Source: Hydrangea macrophylla (Eukaryota > Streptophyta > Magnoliopsida > Cornales > Hydrangeaceae). Taken from it: a stretch of DNA of 64,000 nt. Of this stretch, positions 12,510 to 23,050 are shown in pieces. Made by a program: the position numbers and the translations under genes. The stretch's first letter is position 1. Every line of letters begins with the position of its first letter. The notes beneath the pieces were generated by a model. It saw only the letters and a program-made list of their open reading frames with translations. It did no database searches and was not told the origin of the DNA. The stretch covers positions 26,123,001 through 26,187,000 of the forward strand of contig CM066984.1 in NCBI GenBank assembly GCA_033977485.1, written 5' to 3'.

Positions 12510-13860
12510 TTTGCCAGTGGGCGTCCTTTTGGATTTTTGACCTAGCGAGCCATCCATCTTTTCTTTTTGAAAGTCTGCCTATGTATCCCAAGGGGGGATC
12601 AGGTCCAATGTAGTTCGGGCCAGGACCTTTAAAGAAGAGGGGTTAGTATTGATGGTGTCGACTGAACTAATGCGGTTGCCTACGTATCCCCGAGTGGGAA
12701 TCAGGTCGAGCATAGTTCAAGGCAAGGCTTGAAGGAAAAAGGGGTTGAGGTATTAGGGTTTTTCAAACCAATCGTTAAAGAAATTCAAACTTGGGTCACT
12801 TGTGGTAGCCTTGAAGAGGAGGATTCAGTTTCCATCTCTTTTTTTTTTCTTTTCATTTTTCATTTTTTTTGTTTTTGTCTTTGTTTTTCTTTTGTTTTGA
12901 GGATTGATCCTTTTCACTTTTGCCTAGCCAGTCAATTTTCCTTTTCACATAGTTGATTCCTGTGAGATCTTCTGATCATAGTCTCGAAATTCTAGAATGT
13001 GCATGTCAGCTCTCGGGATTTATATGTGGTCGTTCTGAGCCTTTTGAAATGTGATCTAGACACATTTTTATGATGTACCTTGAAGCGTACAATTCTCTCA
13101 TTTGTAAAATCATTTTGACTGGCTAGGGTCAGATCTTGGAAATCAATACCTTTTCAGCTCTAACTTTTGCCTAGGTGCCCTTTCGGGTTTTCAACCTAGC
13201 GAGCTTTTCTTTTTTCTTCTTTTTCTTCTTTTTTCTTTTTATTTTTTTGAAAGTGGAGATGAAACTCACTAAAGTGTTTGGCTACCATCAAGGACCAAAT
13301 CCACACAGATTCGCATGGCTATTAATTGGGTTAGGCCTAAGGCTTTGAAATGGTGGAAAGGGTGTTGGGCAAGCCCCAAGTCAGTTTCAAGTATATCTTT
13401 TCAAGATTTGAGCAAAAGCATCTTTAAAATTCTTACAGTAAGACTATCCAATTTTTGGCTCTTCTTCAGCATTAGTGCCAAATCGACTTTGGCCTTTTTG
13501 GGATTCTTTTTTTGTTTTGTTTGATGCAAAAATTTATTAGTAGAGTAATGTCCATGGTAATTTAAAAAGTGACATTTTCAGTTCAATAATTCATGCATTT
13601 ATGACTAGGCACATCAGATTAAGCAAAGTGAGATTTCATTCCATCAAAAGGGATGGATTACAGACTCGTTAACAACTCGATGACGGACAGACGCGACCAC
13701 AAGACTAAACTTGAAATAGACTCAAAACATAGGACAGACTCGACTAGACTTGATCTTGTCTCAAGTGGAGTGTCGCGGCGACTCGCTTATTATTTTATTT
13801 TTTTTTATTGGCAGAAGTTCCAGACACCATCACTTTACTGCGTAACTTCAATATTCATTG
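12510..13860 (-). other. Non-coding internal region of the Ogre-like element
   Basis: No conserved coding frame is visible. Two copies of a degenerate block (TGCCTACGTATCCC near 12675 and a variant near 12570) resemble spacer repeats I associate with the region after pol in Ogre/Tat elements. Long T-rich tracts lie at 12838-12895, 13207-13250 and 13793-13810. The gag match from the right ends near 13860. Confidence 0.6.
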
Positions 13861-15036
13861 GCATCTGCAAAAGGGATCACTCGAGCGGTTGGTCCAAGCC
13901 AAGATAGTAGATGGGATTAGGATGGGGTACATCCTTTATGAGATTTTGAATATCATGGTGGAGGCAGATGCATTGATCCGTTGTATGGCCTAGATTTTGG
14001 TGATAAACACATTGTTGGCTCATCTTGTAGTGGTCCCGGGTATGGGATCTGGTAGCGGCTTATGAGGGAGGAGCTGCAAGTAGCCCTTTTTGAGTAGGTG
14101 GTCCAAGGCTGTGGAAAGGGGAACATCAAGTTTGGAAAATTCGCGAGGGCCTTTAGGGCGATTTGGAATGGACTGGTACGAATGGAGAGGGGAGGCCATT
14201 GGTTGGTTGCTAAGTGCATTGATACTCGGGGAGTCCAGGGAGTAGTTGGATCTCTTGGACTGGTGTTGGGGTTCATCTTTCTTGAACTTTCCTTCTCTGA
14301 TGGCATCCTCTATTCTGGTGCCTATTTCAATCAGCTCTTCGAATGTAGAGATGGATTGGTAGAATAACTTGTCGTGGTATACCGATTGCATATTCCTGAC
14401 CAGCATACGTACTTGTTCTTTCTCAACGGGTCTGTGGATTATTTGGGCCACTTTATTCCTCCATTTGCTCAAGAACGCAGTGAATGACTCATTGATGTTC
14501 TGTCGGGTAGTCTCCAGGTCCCGGATGGTGACATCAAACTCTTGGTTGTAAGAGTAGTGATCAATAAAAGTTCTAACAACATCTTTCCAGACTCGGGTCT
14601 TGGAGGCTTCAAGGGTTAGGAACCAGGATTGTGCGGCAAACTTGAGGGCTTGAGGGAACATCATAACTATGTACTCATGAGTGCATCCCATAGATTGGAA
14701 GATGTTCATGCATAACTTGATGTGACTTTTTGGATTCCCAGTTCCATCGAAGCGGTTAATTTCTGGCATTTTGAAGTTCTCAGGCAGTTTCACTTTGACG
14801 GGTTCAAACAGGCCTTCAAAGTCTAGCATGTAATCATCAACCCCTTTGCTCTTCCTTAGCACACTTTCCAGCTTGTCAACATTGTCCATTTTCTCTTGGA
14901 GCTTTTTCTCATATACAAGCGGTGGGACCCCTTGAAACCAGTCTTCCTCCCCATTATTCTCACGTGGAGGCGGTTCAAATCCTGGTGGTGGAAACCCAGG
15001 TGGATGATGTGGCCGCTGTTGCTTCAATTCTTCCAT
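13860..15036 (-). pseudogene. Ogre/Tat-type gag (frameshifted)
   Basis: Gag forms the particle that packages element RNA. The main frame, 14020-15036 (338 codons), has a proline-rich N-terminus (PHHPPGFPPPGFEPPP), a conserved core (FKMPEINRFDGTGNPKSHIK, then QALKFAAQSWFLTLE and ESFTAFLSKWRNK) and a basic hinge. After a frameshift near 14040 the homology continues on the minus strand as CVYHQNLGHTTDQC and HHDIQNLIKD, a segment typical of Ogre gag, to about 13860. Translation from the start at 15036 would stop at 14020 and lose this tail. I see no classical zinc knuckle. The family is confident; function is lost or doubtful. Confidence 0.82.
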
Positions 15037-16372
15037 GAACTTCGAAACTTGGGCGAGACTGCCGGACTACTGGCTTATGGTTGCTCCAAACTCGGTAACC
15101 TTGTTTTCTAATTCTTCTTGGTTCATGCTGATATAATCTATCGAGCTGATTCTGACCAAACGATTATCTGAATTTCTGACCCAAGACGAAGATCCCAGCT
15201 ATTGACCTTGAGAATCTATAGTGACCCCACAGATTTGAGAGGATTATATCAGATTTTGATAGTGATGACTTTAGACATACAATGACAGTGATGTTAACAA
15301 ACGTGGACTGACTTGTGTACAGACTGACTGAGACAGTGTGTGCGGACTGACAGGAATGGTGCATGCAAATGAGGCAATCATGCGGATGTAATCCCTAGTC
15401 TATATGATGCCCCTATTTATAGCAGATAACATTTAAACAAATAAGATCCCAACCATACAGAGTATGCTAACTTTACTTTCCAGTATGACCACTAATGAAT
15501 AATAGGGATTTTCAGGATATTCCAAAAAGTTTTGGACAGGGTTTCCGGGAGAAGCGGGTTATATCTAGGATATATGGACAGAGTTTCTGGGAGAAACAGG
15601 TTATATCTGGGATATATGGACAGGGTTTTCGGGCGAAACATGTTATAGCTGGGATATATGGACAGAGTTTCTGGGAGAAACAGGTTATATCTGGGATATA
15701 TGGACAGGGTTTTCGGGAGAAACATGTTATATCTGGGATATATGGACAGAGTTTCTGGGAGAAACAGGTTATGATGGTGATCATACTGTCTAGCAAGTTT
15801 TCATACTCCTATGTCTTAGGACCGACAAACAAGGTTTGCGGTGTATATCTTTGTGAGCATGGAGCAGACATCCTTGTCATGGTGCCTAGGCAGGTCAACT
15901 CAATGTGATCACATGTGAGTGATTGCCTTGGGATTCATAAGAAAGAGGTTCTGCCTCATGCCATATAAGCGTCTACACGGTGCAGGTAATCCCGTCAGGG
16001 CATACAGTAGTTATATCACATTGTCCTATCTGAAAAGATAAATGAATAGTCCTATGAAAGGTTCTATAGGAATCTATATGGAAAGGCTGGGTTTAGTCGA
16101 AGAGGGTCCGTTGATGAGAGTTCCAATATACCGTCAGAGACATAGTACGGAAGTGTTTACTCTTTTTGATATACCTTGGAAGGTACAGTATCAACGGTGA
16201 CTTATGCCTTGGCACAGCAAGACCTGAACAATGTCAGTACCGCGTTTCAGATATAGTCGGAGGGGGAAAATGCAAGAGTGCAATGCGGTGAACCATACGC
16301 AGTGGAAAGATGATTTTAAGGCTGCTTCTTATGAGTCAAACCTCTATATTATTTTTTTTTTGAAAATAAATA
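15037..16372 (-). other. Leader of the Ogre-like element
   Basis: This non-coding region lies between primer site and gag. It contains the 42-bp tandem array described separately. The remainder is unremarkable apart from an A/T run near 16350. Confidence 0.6.
15525..15775. repeat. 42-bp tandem repeat in the Ogre-like leader
   Basis: About six units contain ATATATGGACAG followed by GTTTCTGGGAGAAAC or GTTTTCGGGAGAAAC. The two variants alternate, giving an 84-bp higher-order unit. Because 42 is a multiple of three, several frames on both strands stay open across the array and yield 14-residue periodic peptides. I regard these frames as chance products. Confidence 0.92.
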
Positions 16373-16390
16373 TCCCCAGCAGAGTTGCCA
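16373..16390 (-). other. Primer-binding site of the Ogre-like element
   Basis: The minus strand reads TGGCAACTCTGCTGGGGA and lies 3 bp from the 5' LTR border. A site of this kind is usual in Ogre/Tat elements and is generally assigned to an arginine tRNA. I cannot verify the exact tRNA here. Confidence 0.7.
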
Positions 16391-16393
16391 GAT

Positions 16394-19300
16394 TGTGGAC
16401 ACGCGGAATTCCACCTCTTTTTGTTTTTTGTTTGAAATTAATTTGGATCTAAGAAAGAAAAGGAAGGGTCTGTTGAAAACAGATACAAAGTCGCCACTTG
16501 GTCTTTAAGGAACCAAGAAACCTAATTTGACTCACCCAAACGGATAAAGGGCACTGGCCCTTCATAACCAAAGAACTTGGTTCGGGGTTTGGTACGAGAG
16601 AGGAAGGAGCCTTTGTCACAACTAAAACACCCTCAACTCACCCCGTCTTTCGAAGGGCCTCAATTAGCATCCAAATAATCATCTTATACTATGTATGGTT
16701 CGACAATTAATACTATGATAGTATGTTACATCACATAAATATTTTGAAATGGAAGATCAAAAGATAAGATATCGTTCATAAGATCTTAGCCAAATATCAT
16801 GCAATGCAAAAGTGAAAGATCACATGATTATACCTAGGAAAATCGTCTAATCATATATCAAGTAATCAAGTTTTCCTAATATAAGGGGACATGAATTGTT
16901 CTTTGAAACAAATAATCAAAGAGATCAAAATATGCTTAGCAAGCTAGAATGATGCATGTTAATCTTTGGGAAAAGAAAACCTCTCAATCCCCGGGATGGA
17001 TGAGAAAGGATGATTAGATCGATGGAAAGCATGGATGTGTGATCAAGTTCATTCCTTAAAATATTCTTAGATTAGGGTGTCACGAAAGCCCCAAGTCTTG
17101 CATGGATGCAATTTATGATTCTAGAATGTGCAAAGGTTGTAGTGTGTTTTGTGTTCATGGATTCCGAGAATGACTTAGAAGTCTAGAATGTGTATGAATG
17201 AATGAAGGAAATCATCATGGGATATGTACAAATATAGTATGAACTACTTCCTAAGACATGAGCTAATTTGGAGTGCATGTAAGCATCAAATCAAAGGATG
17301 GAAGTAAAAGTATGCTTGCTGTGAATAGTGGACAGAACAGTAACATGATCTTTTGAAAATTGAAAAGAGGGGTTAAGAATGTTTTCAATGCATGATTTTT
17401 TATGGAGATCTTCCTTATTGTGTCTAGAACACAACAAAAAGCCAATCTTTAATAACTATTACAGATTGAGAGAAATCATATGAATAATAGAGGTTACTCA
17501 GAAACAGAGTTCGTACTGTCGACTGAAATGTCAAAAAATCTTAGAAAATAAAAACAAATGGTCTAAGGGCCCATTTTATACAAAAGGTTCCCTAAGACAC
17601 TGAAGTTTAAGGAAAAAAAGTTTGGGACTACTCCTTTTGGAAAAGAGTTCTGTAAAACAAGTTGAATGTCGACCCCTTGAATGTTTGGAGAGAATAAAAC
17701 AAGCTGCTGTGACAATAAAGACAGAATATCTGGAGAGAATGTTTGGATCAAAATTGAACCCTTCCAAGTCTTTTCTAGCCAAGTAAAAAATCATGGGTGT
17801 TCTCTAATGAGTTAGGAGGACTTTACAAGTGGCCTTGAATCTATACATTGAGTATTGAGTTCTAGAGAAATCTTTGAGCTCAGATCATTCACTATTTTGA
17901 CTCACTATTTTAAAGATTTTGGGAAAAACTTGAGTTTTCTTTCTTGAGATCAAAATGAGAGGGTTTGAGAGGGGTTTTGAAATAGAGATTATGACCTCTT
18001 GAAACATCAACATCAAACTCATCATCAAGAACCCCCAATATTATTGGAGAGCTTCATTTTTATTTTGAACATAACTTCAAGGATACCTTGGATATTGAAG
18101 TTATGATCATCATCTATTAAACATGTTTTTGAGGTCAAGAGCTACTATCCATAAGGATTCACTCACCTTAAACTTCATGTCATAATTTAGATGATGAAGA
18201 ACAAGTAAGTAAATAAAGAAAAATAAAAAGAAATGAGGTAAGAAGAGATGAACATATATATAAACACGCAAGTAAATAGCAATCAATAGATGATAATCAA
18301 ATGTGATATTGGACTTGTAGCTTGGGGCTTCACTCATAGATATTGACATTTGGACATGGAAGTAGCTTCCTAACTCAAGAATGCTCAAGAATGGTGATTG
18401 AGGGTATTTGGAATGTGAAGTATAAGAGATGTAATGGAAGAAAACAAGATTAAAACTCACTTTCTTATAGAAAATCAATGGAAGATGCTCCCTTTCCTTC
18501 TTCTAAACCTATCTCTATCTCTCTTTCTCTCTACAACTTCTATGGACTTTGCACTTGGCCCCCCCTAAATAAAGAGCAATGAGGGGTTTATATAGGCCAA
18601 TTTGGGGAGGTTTTGGGACTTAGAAAGTGCTCCCATTGGTCCCAAACATCTGTGAACATAAAACTACATTGTTTTGGTTTTTAATTAATCAAATTGGACC
18701 CCCAAATAAATTACAAAAATGGACTCTGTGAGGGTTGAGTGCCGTCGTGGCACTGGACATGTGCCGCCGCGGCACTACTCCTCAGATGCCCAAAAAATTG
18801 TATTTAGGCCCCCAGAGGTTCCGGTATTCGCGAAAAGGCCCTATTTCGTCCGAAATTCATAGAAAATTAGTACGAACTCCAAATTGAGCTTGTGATATAC
18901 CGTTGGAAAGGTACCAGAGTCTACTTTCTATATAAAATATTTTGGAGTCAGGTCACTTTAAAATTTTTTACGGTATTCGCGATAAAAGCCAATTTGCTCG
19001 CCTTTTTTGACCTTCAGAAATTCATAATAAATCCGTTTGAAATCCAGAAATGATGTACGATATACCGTTAGAAAGCTATTGACCTCTAGTATCCATAAAA
19101 ATGTTTGAAAATTTTTATGGTGCTCCAATTTCAAAGTCAACTTTTAGGCCAAATCGATCAAACCTGGGATCTTCAGAAAGTTCTGGGAACCTCTGGGAGC
19201 TCCCACCAGCTGACGTTTTCGTCGGATTCTCTTTTAAAACTCGTTATAGTACTTTTCACATGATCCAAAATGATCTTGGAATTTTTTGGTAAATTCGGAT

Positions 19301-19642
19301 GATTTCGGTCAAACCTTGGTCAAACTGGTCAAACCTAGATAAAACCGGTCAACGGGGACTTTCTGGGAACTTCCGGGACTTCCGGGGGTCTCTGGGAGCT
19401 GACGATTTCATCTGATTTTACTTAAAAACTCATTTTCTTACTTTTCTTACGACATAGCATGTTTCCACAAATTTTGGTCCAACTTTGAGAGTTTTTGGGC
19501 TTCCAGGGGCATTTTGGTCATTCTGAGCATTTTGAGAAATAGAACTAACTTCCAGGAGTCCTTTTGAGTCTTTTTCGATCATTGTGAACCACCAAGCTGT
19601 GGGTCTCCTAAATCCGATAGCTGACAAAATGGGGTATCTACA
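16394..19642 (-). repeat. 5' LTR of the Ogre-like element (3.25 kb)
   Basis: Borders are TGTGGACACGC (plus strand start) and TATCTACA (end), followed by the TSD. The half furthest from the primer site contains degenerate internal duplications: one unit near 18822-18950 recurs at 18973-19100, sharing GATATACCGTT and TTCGCGA. Another pair, near 19170-19240 and 19360-19430, shares CTCTGGGAGCT. Confidence 0.85.
18587..18775 (-). promoter_or_regulatory. Presumed LTR promoter with GTGCCG..CGGCAC inverted repeats
   Basis: A minus-strand TATATAAA lies at 18587-18594. Upstream in element orientation are GTGCCGCCGCGGCAC at 18761-18775 (7-bp perfect arms) and the decayed GTGCCGTCGTGGCAC at 18739-18753. 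The promoter role is inferred from position. Confidence 0.5.
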
Positions 19643-19647
19643 CCATG
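19643..19647. other. Target-site duplication CCATG, right copy
   Basis: This matches 11265-11269. C0 leader sequence resumes with GGGAGAC. Confidence 0.93.
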
Positions 19648-20284
19648 GGAGACAATGGACTTATCTTTGCTGTAAAGCACTAGTTGCACGATAACCATGC
19701 ATATATGACATAATATATGACTATTGGAACCCCTAATTGATTCATATACTCCATAAACTCTTTATGGGAGAATTAGAACATAAAACATCTCTGGTTCTCT
19801 GTCACCTTCGATCTATCAAAGCAACTTCAATCAATCGAACGTTTGATCGATTTAACCAAGTTCAATCGATTGAACTTAAGATTTCACTGATTGATTAAAA
19901 ATATGTCAGAATGTTATAAAAACTTGAAATAAATAAATTTTCAAAACTTTTAAACTGTGAAAAACTCTTGGACAGAGAAGCAGTTTCGATCGATCGAACA
20001 AAACAAAGTTTGATTGATCGAAACTAGTTCGATCACTTGAACCTAGCATTGTTTCGATCAATCAAAACACTTTTAATCGATCGAACATAGACGGTTTTGA
20101 TCGATCAAAACACTTTCAATAAATTGAAACTGCCATGTATCCAATGCAATCACAGATTTGTTTTCTGCTGCGAAAATACCGTAGAGACAGATCTATGATG
20201 ATGGAGTTTCAAAAATAGTCCTAAAACTATCATGCATGTCAAAACTAGTGTTCCAAAATGCATCTACAAATCTAAACAAGCGAG
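19648..20284 (-). other. C0 leader, primer-site-proximal part
   Basis: This is homologous to the C3 leader at 54425-55038. It contains a cluster of degenerate GATCGATC-type palindromes from about 19805 to 20120 (for example TTCGATCGATCGAA near 19986). It is non-coding. Confidence 0.75.
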
Positions 20285-20296
20285 GCTCTGATACCA
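20285..20296 (-). other. Primer-binding site of copia C0
   Basis: The minus strand reads TGGTATCAGAGC, an exact match to the usual plant initiator tRNA-Met site. It lies next to the LTR border at 20299. Confidence 0.88.
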
Positions 20297-20298
20297 AT

Positions 20299-21767
20299 TA
20301 TAGGATTTAGGTTTCGAAATACTTTAAATCATGCGCAACGGAAAAACAAGTTTAAAAAACTTATTGGTCTGCCCAGATCTACTAATTATCAATTCTATAG
20401 ATGCGTATACGAGAGGGACAAGAAGTATACCTTGTGGTCTTGAAGCCAATTCTGACTTTGTCTTCTTCCTTTAGTGTGCAACAACTCCCACTAGGTTGTC
20501 TTCACCCTTATTTCTCCTATGAATTCTCCCACAGTGACAAGGGTTGGTGGGAACCAAAAAGGTGATGATAAGATGGCTAAGGAAACCCTAAAATGGTGTC
20601 TACAATACTGTGTTAAGAAAAATGACGGTCAAACAATTTTGCATATAGATGCCCTATTTATAGATTTCCAAACCGACTTTAGAGTTCAATCGATCGATAC
20701 TCTTTCGATCGATCAATCGTTTGATTGATCGAAGCAAGTTCGATCAATCGAACTGAACTAGAGTTCAATTGATCGAAACAAGTTAGATTGATCGAGCCTT
20801 CATTCTATTGAAACAATTTCAATTGATTAGTTCATCATCCTCATATATCTTTCGAAACATTCTGGCAGAGTTAAGAGTGGGACTTCCTAGGTTCTTTATT
20901 ATTGGATCAGATCAGTTGCTAATTCTCATTATCTAACTCTTTGATCAGCGAATTAACCAACCAATCAGTTCACATTAACTCCACTATAAAATGATAGCTG
21001 TACTCCAACATAAAAGAATAAATCTGAAGTGATAACTAGATTTATATGGTGTACCAATGCTCCTATACCGTCAGCATTCTTTATCATTTTCAGGTAGTCA
21101 AATAGCCATTATTTTCAACCTAAATTATGATTACATCTTTCATTCCTTGAGTTTCATTAACCATGATTACCAAACACGTTGATAACTACTTATCAACAAG
21201 ACTGCAATTCTCAGTAATCAACTTAGTGACATTCTCAAGGGAATGCTTACTCTTCATTAGAGGGTAGATTCTATCTTGACCACATATGTTCACACTATGA
21301 ATATGACATACCCAAGATACCCAGCTATTGATCTTGAAGACCTCATTGATTGGTAAATCAAAGCAATCACATCCACAATTTATGCCCATAATCATCTCAA
21401 GATTTAGAACACATACCTTATGCAAGTTATGAGTTCCTATTGACTGTTGACAGTTTTATATGTCAATAGGAATCTCATGGTCCGTCTATGCACTATAAGC
21501 ACTAGCATATTAACTAAGAGTCATACTCTAGTGATTGAGATTCATCACTCCATCCAATAGTAGTTAATAGTGTTGTAGTGTATACCTGATGAGTTTTCCA
21601 GTCTCATCAACCACTGTGACAATATCTAAGTATCAAATAATAGTAATTCATATCTCTCTTGTATGTATCTCATACATACATGAATTACCTACTATGATAC
21701 TTATGGACTGCATCAATCATCTCATGACACATACATAAAGAAATGTAAATATGATACCATCCCAACA
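20299..21767 (-). repeat. 5' LTR of copia C0
   Basis: This 1.47-kb sequence aligns to the C3 LTR (55054-56548) with many substitutions. About 50 bp are missing near the far end, just before CCCAACA. Degenerate GATCGATC motifs at about 20690-20835 lie where the younger LTRs have their cluster. Confidence 0.85.
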
Positions 21768-22498
21768 ACTGCATCACCGCAAGTCGTAGATACCATCTAA
21801 CACGTAACATTGCAAGTCATAGAGGTCATCTACCGCGTACACTGCAAGTCATAAATACCACGATAGTCTATCTCCCACTTTCAAGGACATTTGCTCAGTC
21901 CATCACAAGTCAGGGATTTAATGCTTTAAGCAAAGACACATTAGTTCTATAGGCATGACTTATCGCTATTGACATACTCCCAGTCACTACATGTCATAGA
22001 CAGATTCAATTGTCTGCCAGGTTTGAGAACATCTGCCTCATGTAATCATCCTAGAACCTAACAAACCTACTTATCCTTTGTACTACTACTATTACATAAC
22101 AGACTCATATGGCCTGACTACTCTGATTGAAATGAACGGATTTATCAAACTAACCATTTTTAACGTCTGATCTCAAATATGTTACTCGTAGTGTACTATC
22201 CTTACCGGGTCCCATTGTCTCTTTGTTCATCAGTTATTGCATAATAGTAACACAGGACAGCACTCGATGACTAAACATTATGATTTATAAATCTCAAAGG
22301 AAATAACCCTATTCTATTAAGTTTGATCGATTGAACTTAGTTCAATCGATTAAGGAAAATGACCTTCAAGTTATCGAAGTCCTTTGGATCGATTGAAAGT
22401 TCTATCAATTGAACCCAATTCAATCGCTCGAAACTAGTAGTTCTGGACAGTGAATGTCTAGAAGTATTAGGGCATATTTGGATCTATTCATTTACATA
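21768..22498 (-). repeat. Gypsy LTR remnant, left part
   Basis: It resembles the middle of the Tekay-type LTRs at 40530-41000 and 45640-46050: repeated phrases such as GCAAGTCATAGA and CACAAGTCA, then the block around TGGCCTGACTAC. At 22320-22435 it carries GATCGATTGAA-type motifs rather than the CAATCGATTGG of its relatives. Copia C0 cuts it on the left and a Tat-like element on the right. Confidence 0.65.
22494..22498. other. Target-site duplication ACATA, left copy
   Basis: This directly precedes TGATACACC and is repeated at 26065-26069. Confidence 0.92.
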
Positions 22499-22988
22499 TG
22501 ATACACCTAAAATTATGGGTAGTTTCCGACTCAAGCTAGAAGACTAATGGAAAGTGCATCTATTTCCTAATCCAATTGGGAAACCCCCACAATTAATGTC
22601 AATCAATCCTAGTACAATTAGGAAACTTACTTGATTGGTGTCAATCATACCCTAATGGGATTATATTTCCTTATCCATGTACAAGTAGGTCTCTTACATC
22701 TATAAAAGAGACCTCTCACCCCTCATTAGGGGGGCCAACTCTTTAGTCTACACAGCACCTCTACAAAATCCACCATTATATGCATACACCCGGCCGGTAT
22801 TACTAGTAGTGCCGCCCCCTCTTTGTTGGCTCACCAGGCCCGCCGGTGATCTGCTAGTGAACGTGCTCAGACACACCCGTGGACGTAGGTACCTTCATTA
22901 ACAGGGCCGAACCACATACAAAAAATAGTCTCTCTCTCTCTCTCCTAAATTGCTTTTACTTTACTGTTACCAATTTTTGGCATCATCA
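22499..22988 (+). repeat. 5' LTR of the Tat-like element
   Basis: It runs from TGATACACC to CATCATCA and matches 25579-26064 at about 98%. A TATA box (TATAAAAG) is at 22701-22708. Upstream, near 22567 and 22609, is a degenerate duplicated block (TCCTAATCCAATTGGGAAAC and TCCTAGTACAATTAGGAAAC). Confidence 0.93.
22701..22708 (+). promoter_or_regulatory. TATA box of the Tat-like 5' LTR
   Basis: TATAAAAG is repeated at 25781-25788 in the 3' LTR. Its place in the LTR fits a U3 promoter. Confidence 0.6.
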
Positions 22989-22991
22989 GCT

Positions 22992-23009
22992 TGGCGCCGT
23001 CTGTGGGAA
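22992..23009 (+). other. Primer-binding site of the Tat-like element
   Basis: TGGCGCCGTCTGTGGGAA begins 4 bp after the 5' LTR. This site is common in Tat-lineage gypsy elements. Its complement would fit a lysine-type tRNA 3' end, which I infer but cannot confirm. Confidence 0.75.
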
Positions 23010-23050
23010 ACGACAAATCTTCTCATCAACAAATCTCTTGACTGATCATC

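Larger units (their letters stand above)
11270..19642 (-). mobile_element. Ogre/Tat-like gypsy element, gag only, pol deleted
   Basis: The element is 8.37 kb, bounded by TGTGGACAC at 11270 and TATCTACA at 19642 with a 5-bp TSD. The 5' LTR is at the right (16394-19642), then primer site, leader with tandem repeats, and gag on the minus strand. No protease, RT or integrase is visible between gag and the left LTR. The left LTR is shortened. The long LTR, gag type and post-pol-like spacer resemble Ogre/Tat elements. It may be a deletion derivative or a member of a non-autonomous family. Confidence 0.82.
9528..21767 (-). mobile_element. Old copia element C0, 5' part, twice interrupted
   Basis: C0 belongs to the same family as C1-C3 but is much more diverged. 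Its visible parts on the minus strand are the 5' LTR (20299-21767), primer site (20285-20296), leader (19648-20284 and 10200-11269) and gag N-terminus (9528-10199). The rest of gag-pol and the 3' LTR should lie left of the window beyond Tekay copy A. An Ogre-like element splits the leader. C0 ends at CCCAACA (21767) and is itself inserted in a gypsy LTR remnant. Confidence 0.85.

Noticed and set aside
15495..15908. A 137-codon frame and overlapping minus-strand frames across the 42-bp repeats
   Set aside because: The frames stay open only because the repeat length is a multiple of three, and both strands behave alike. No start context, homology or domain supports a protein.
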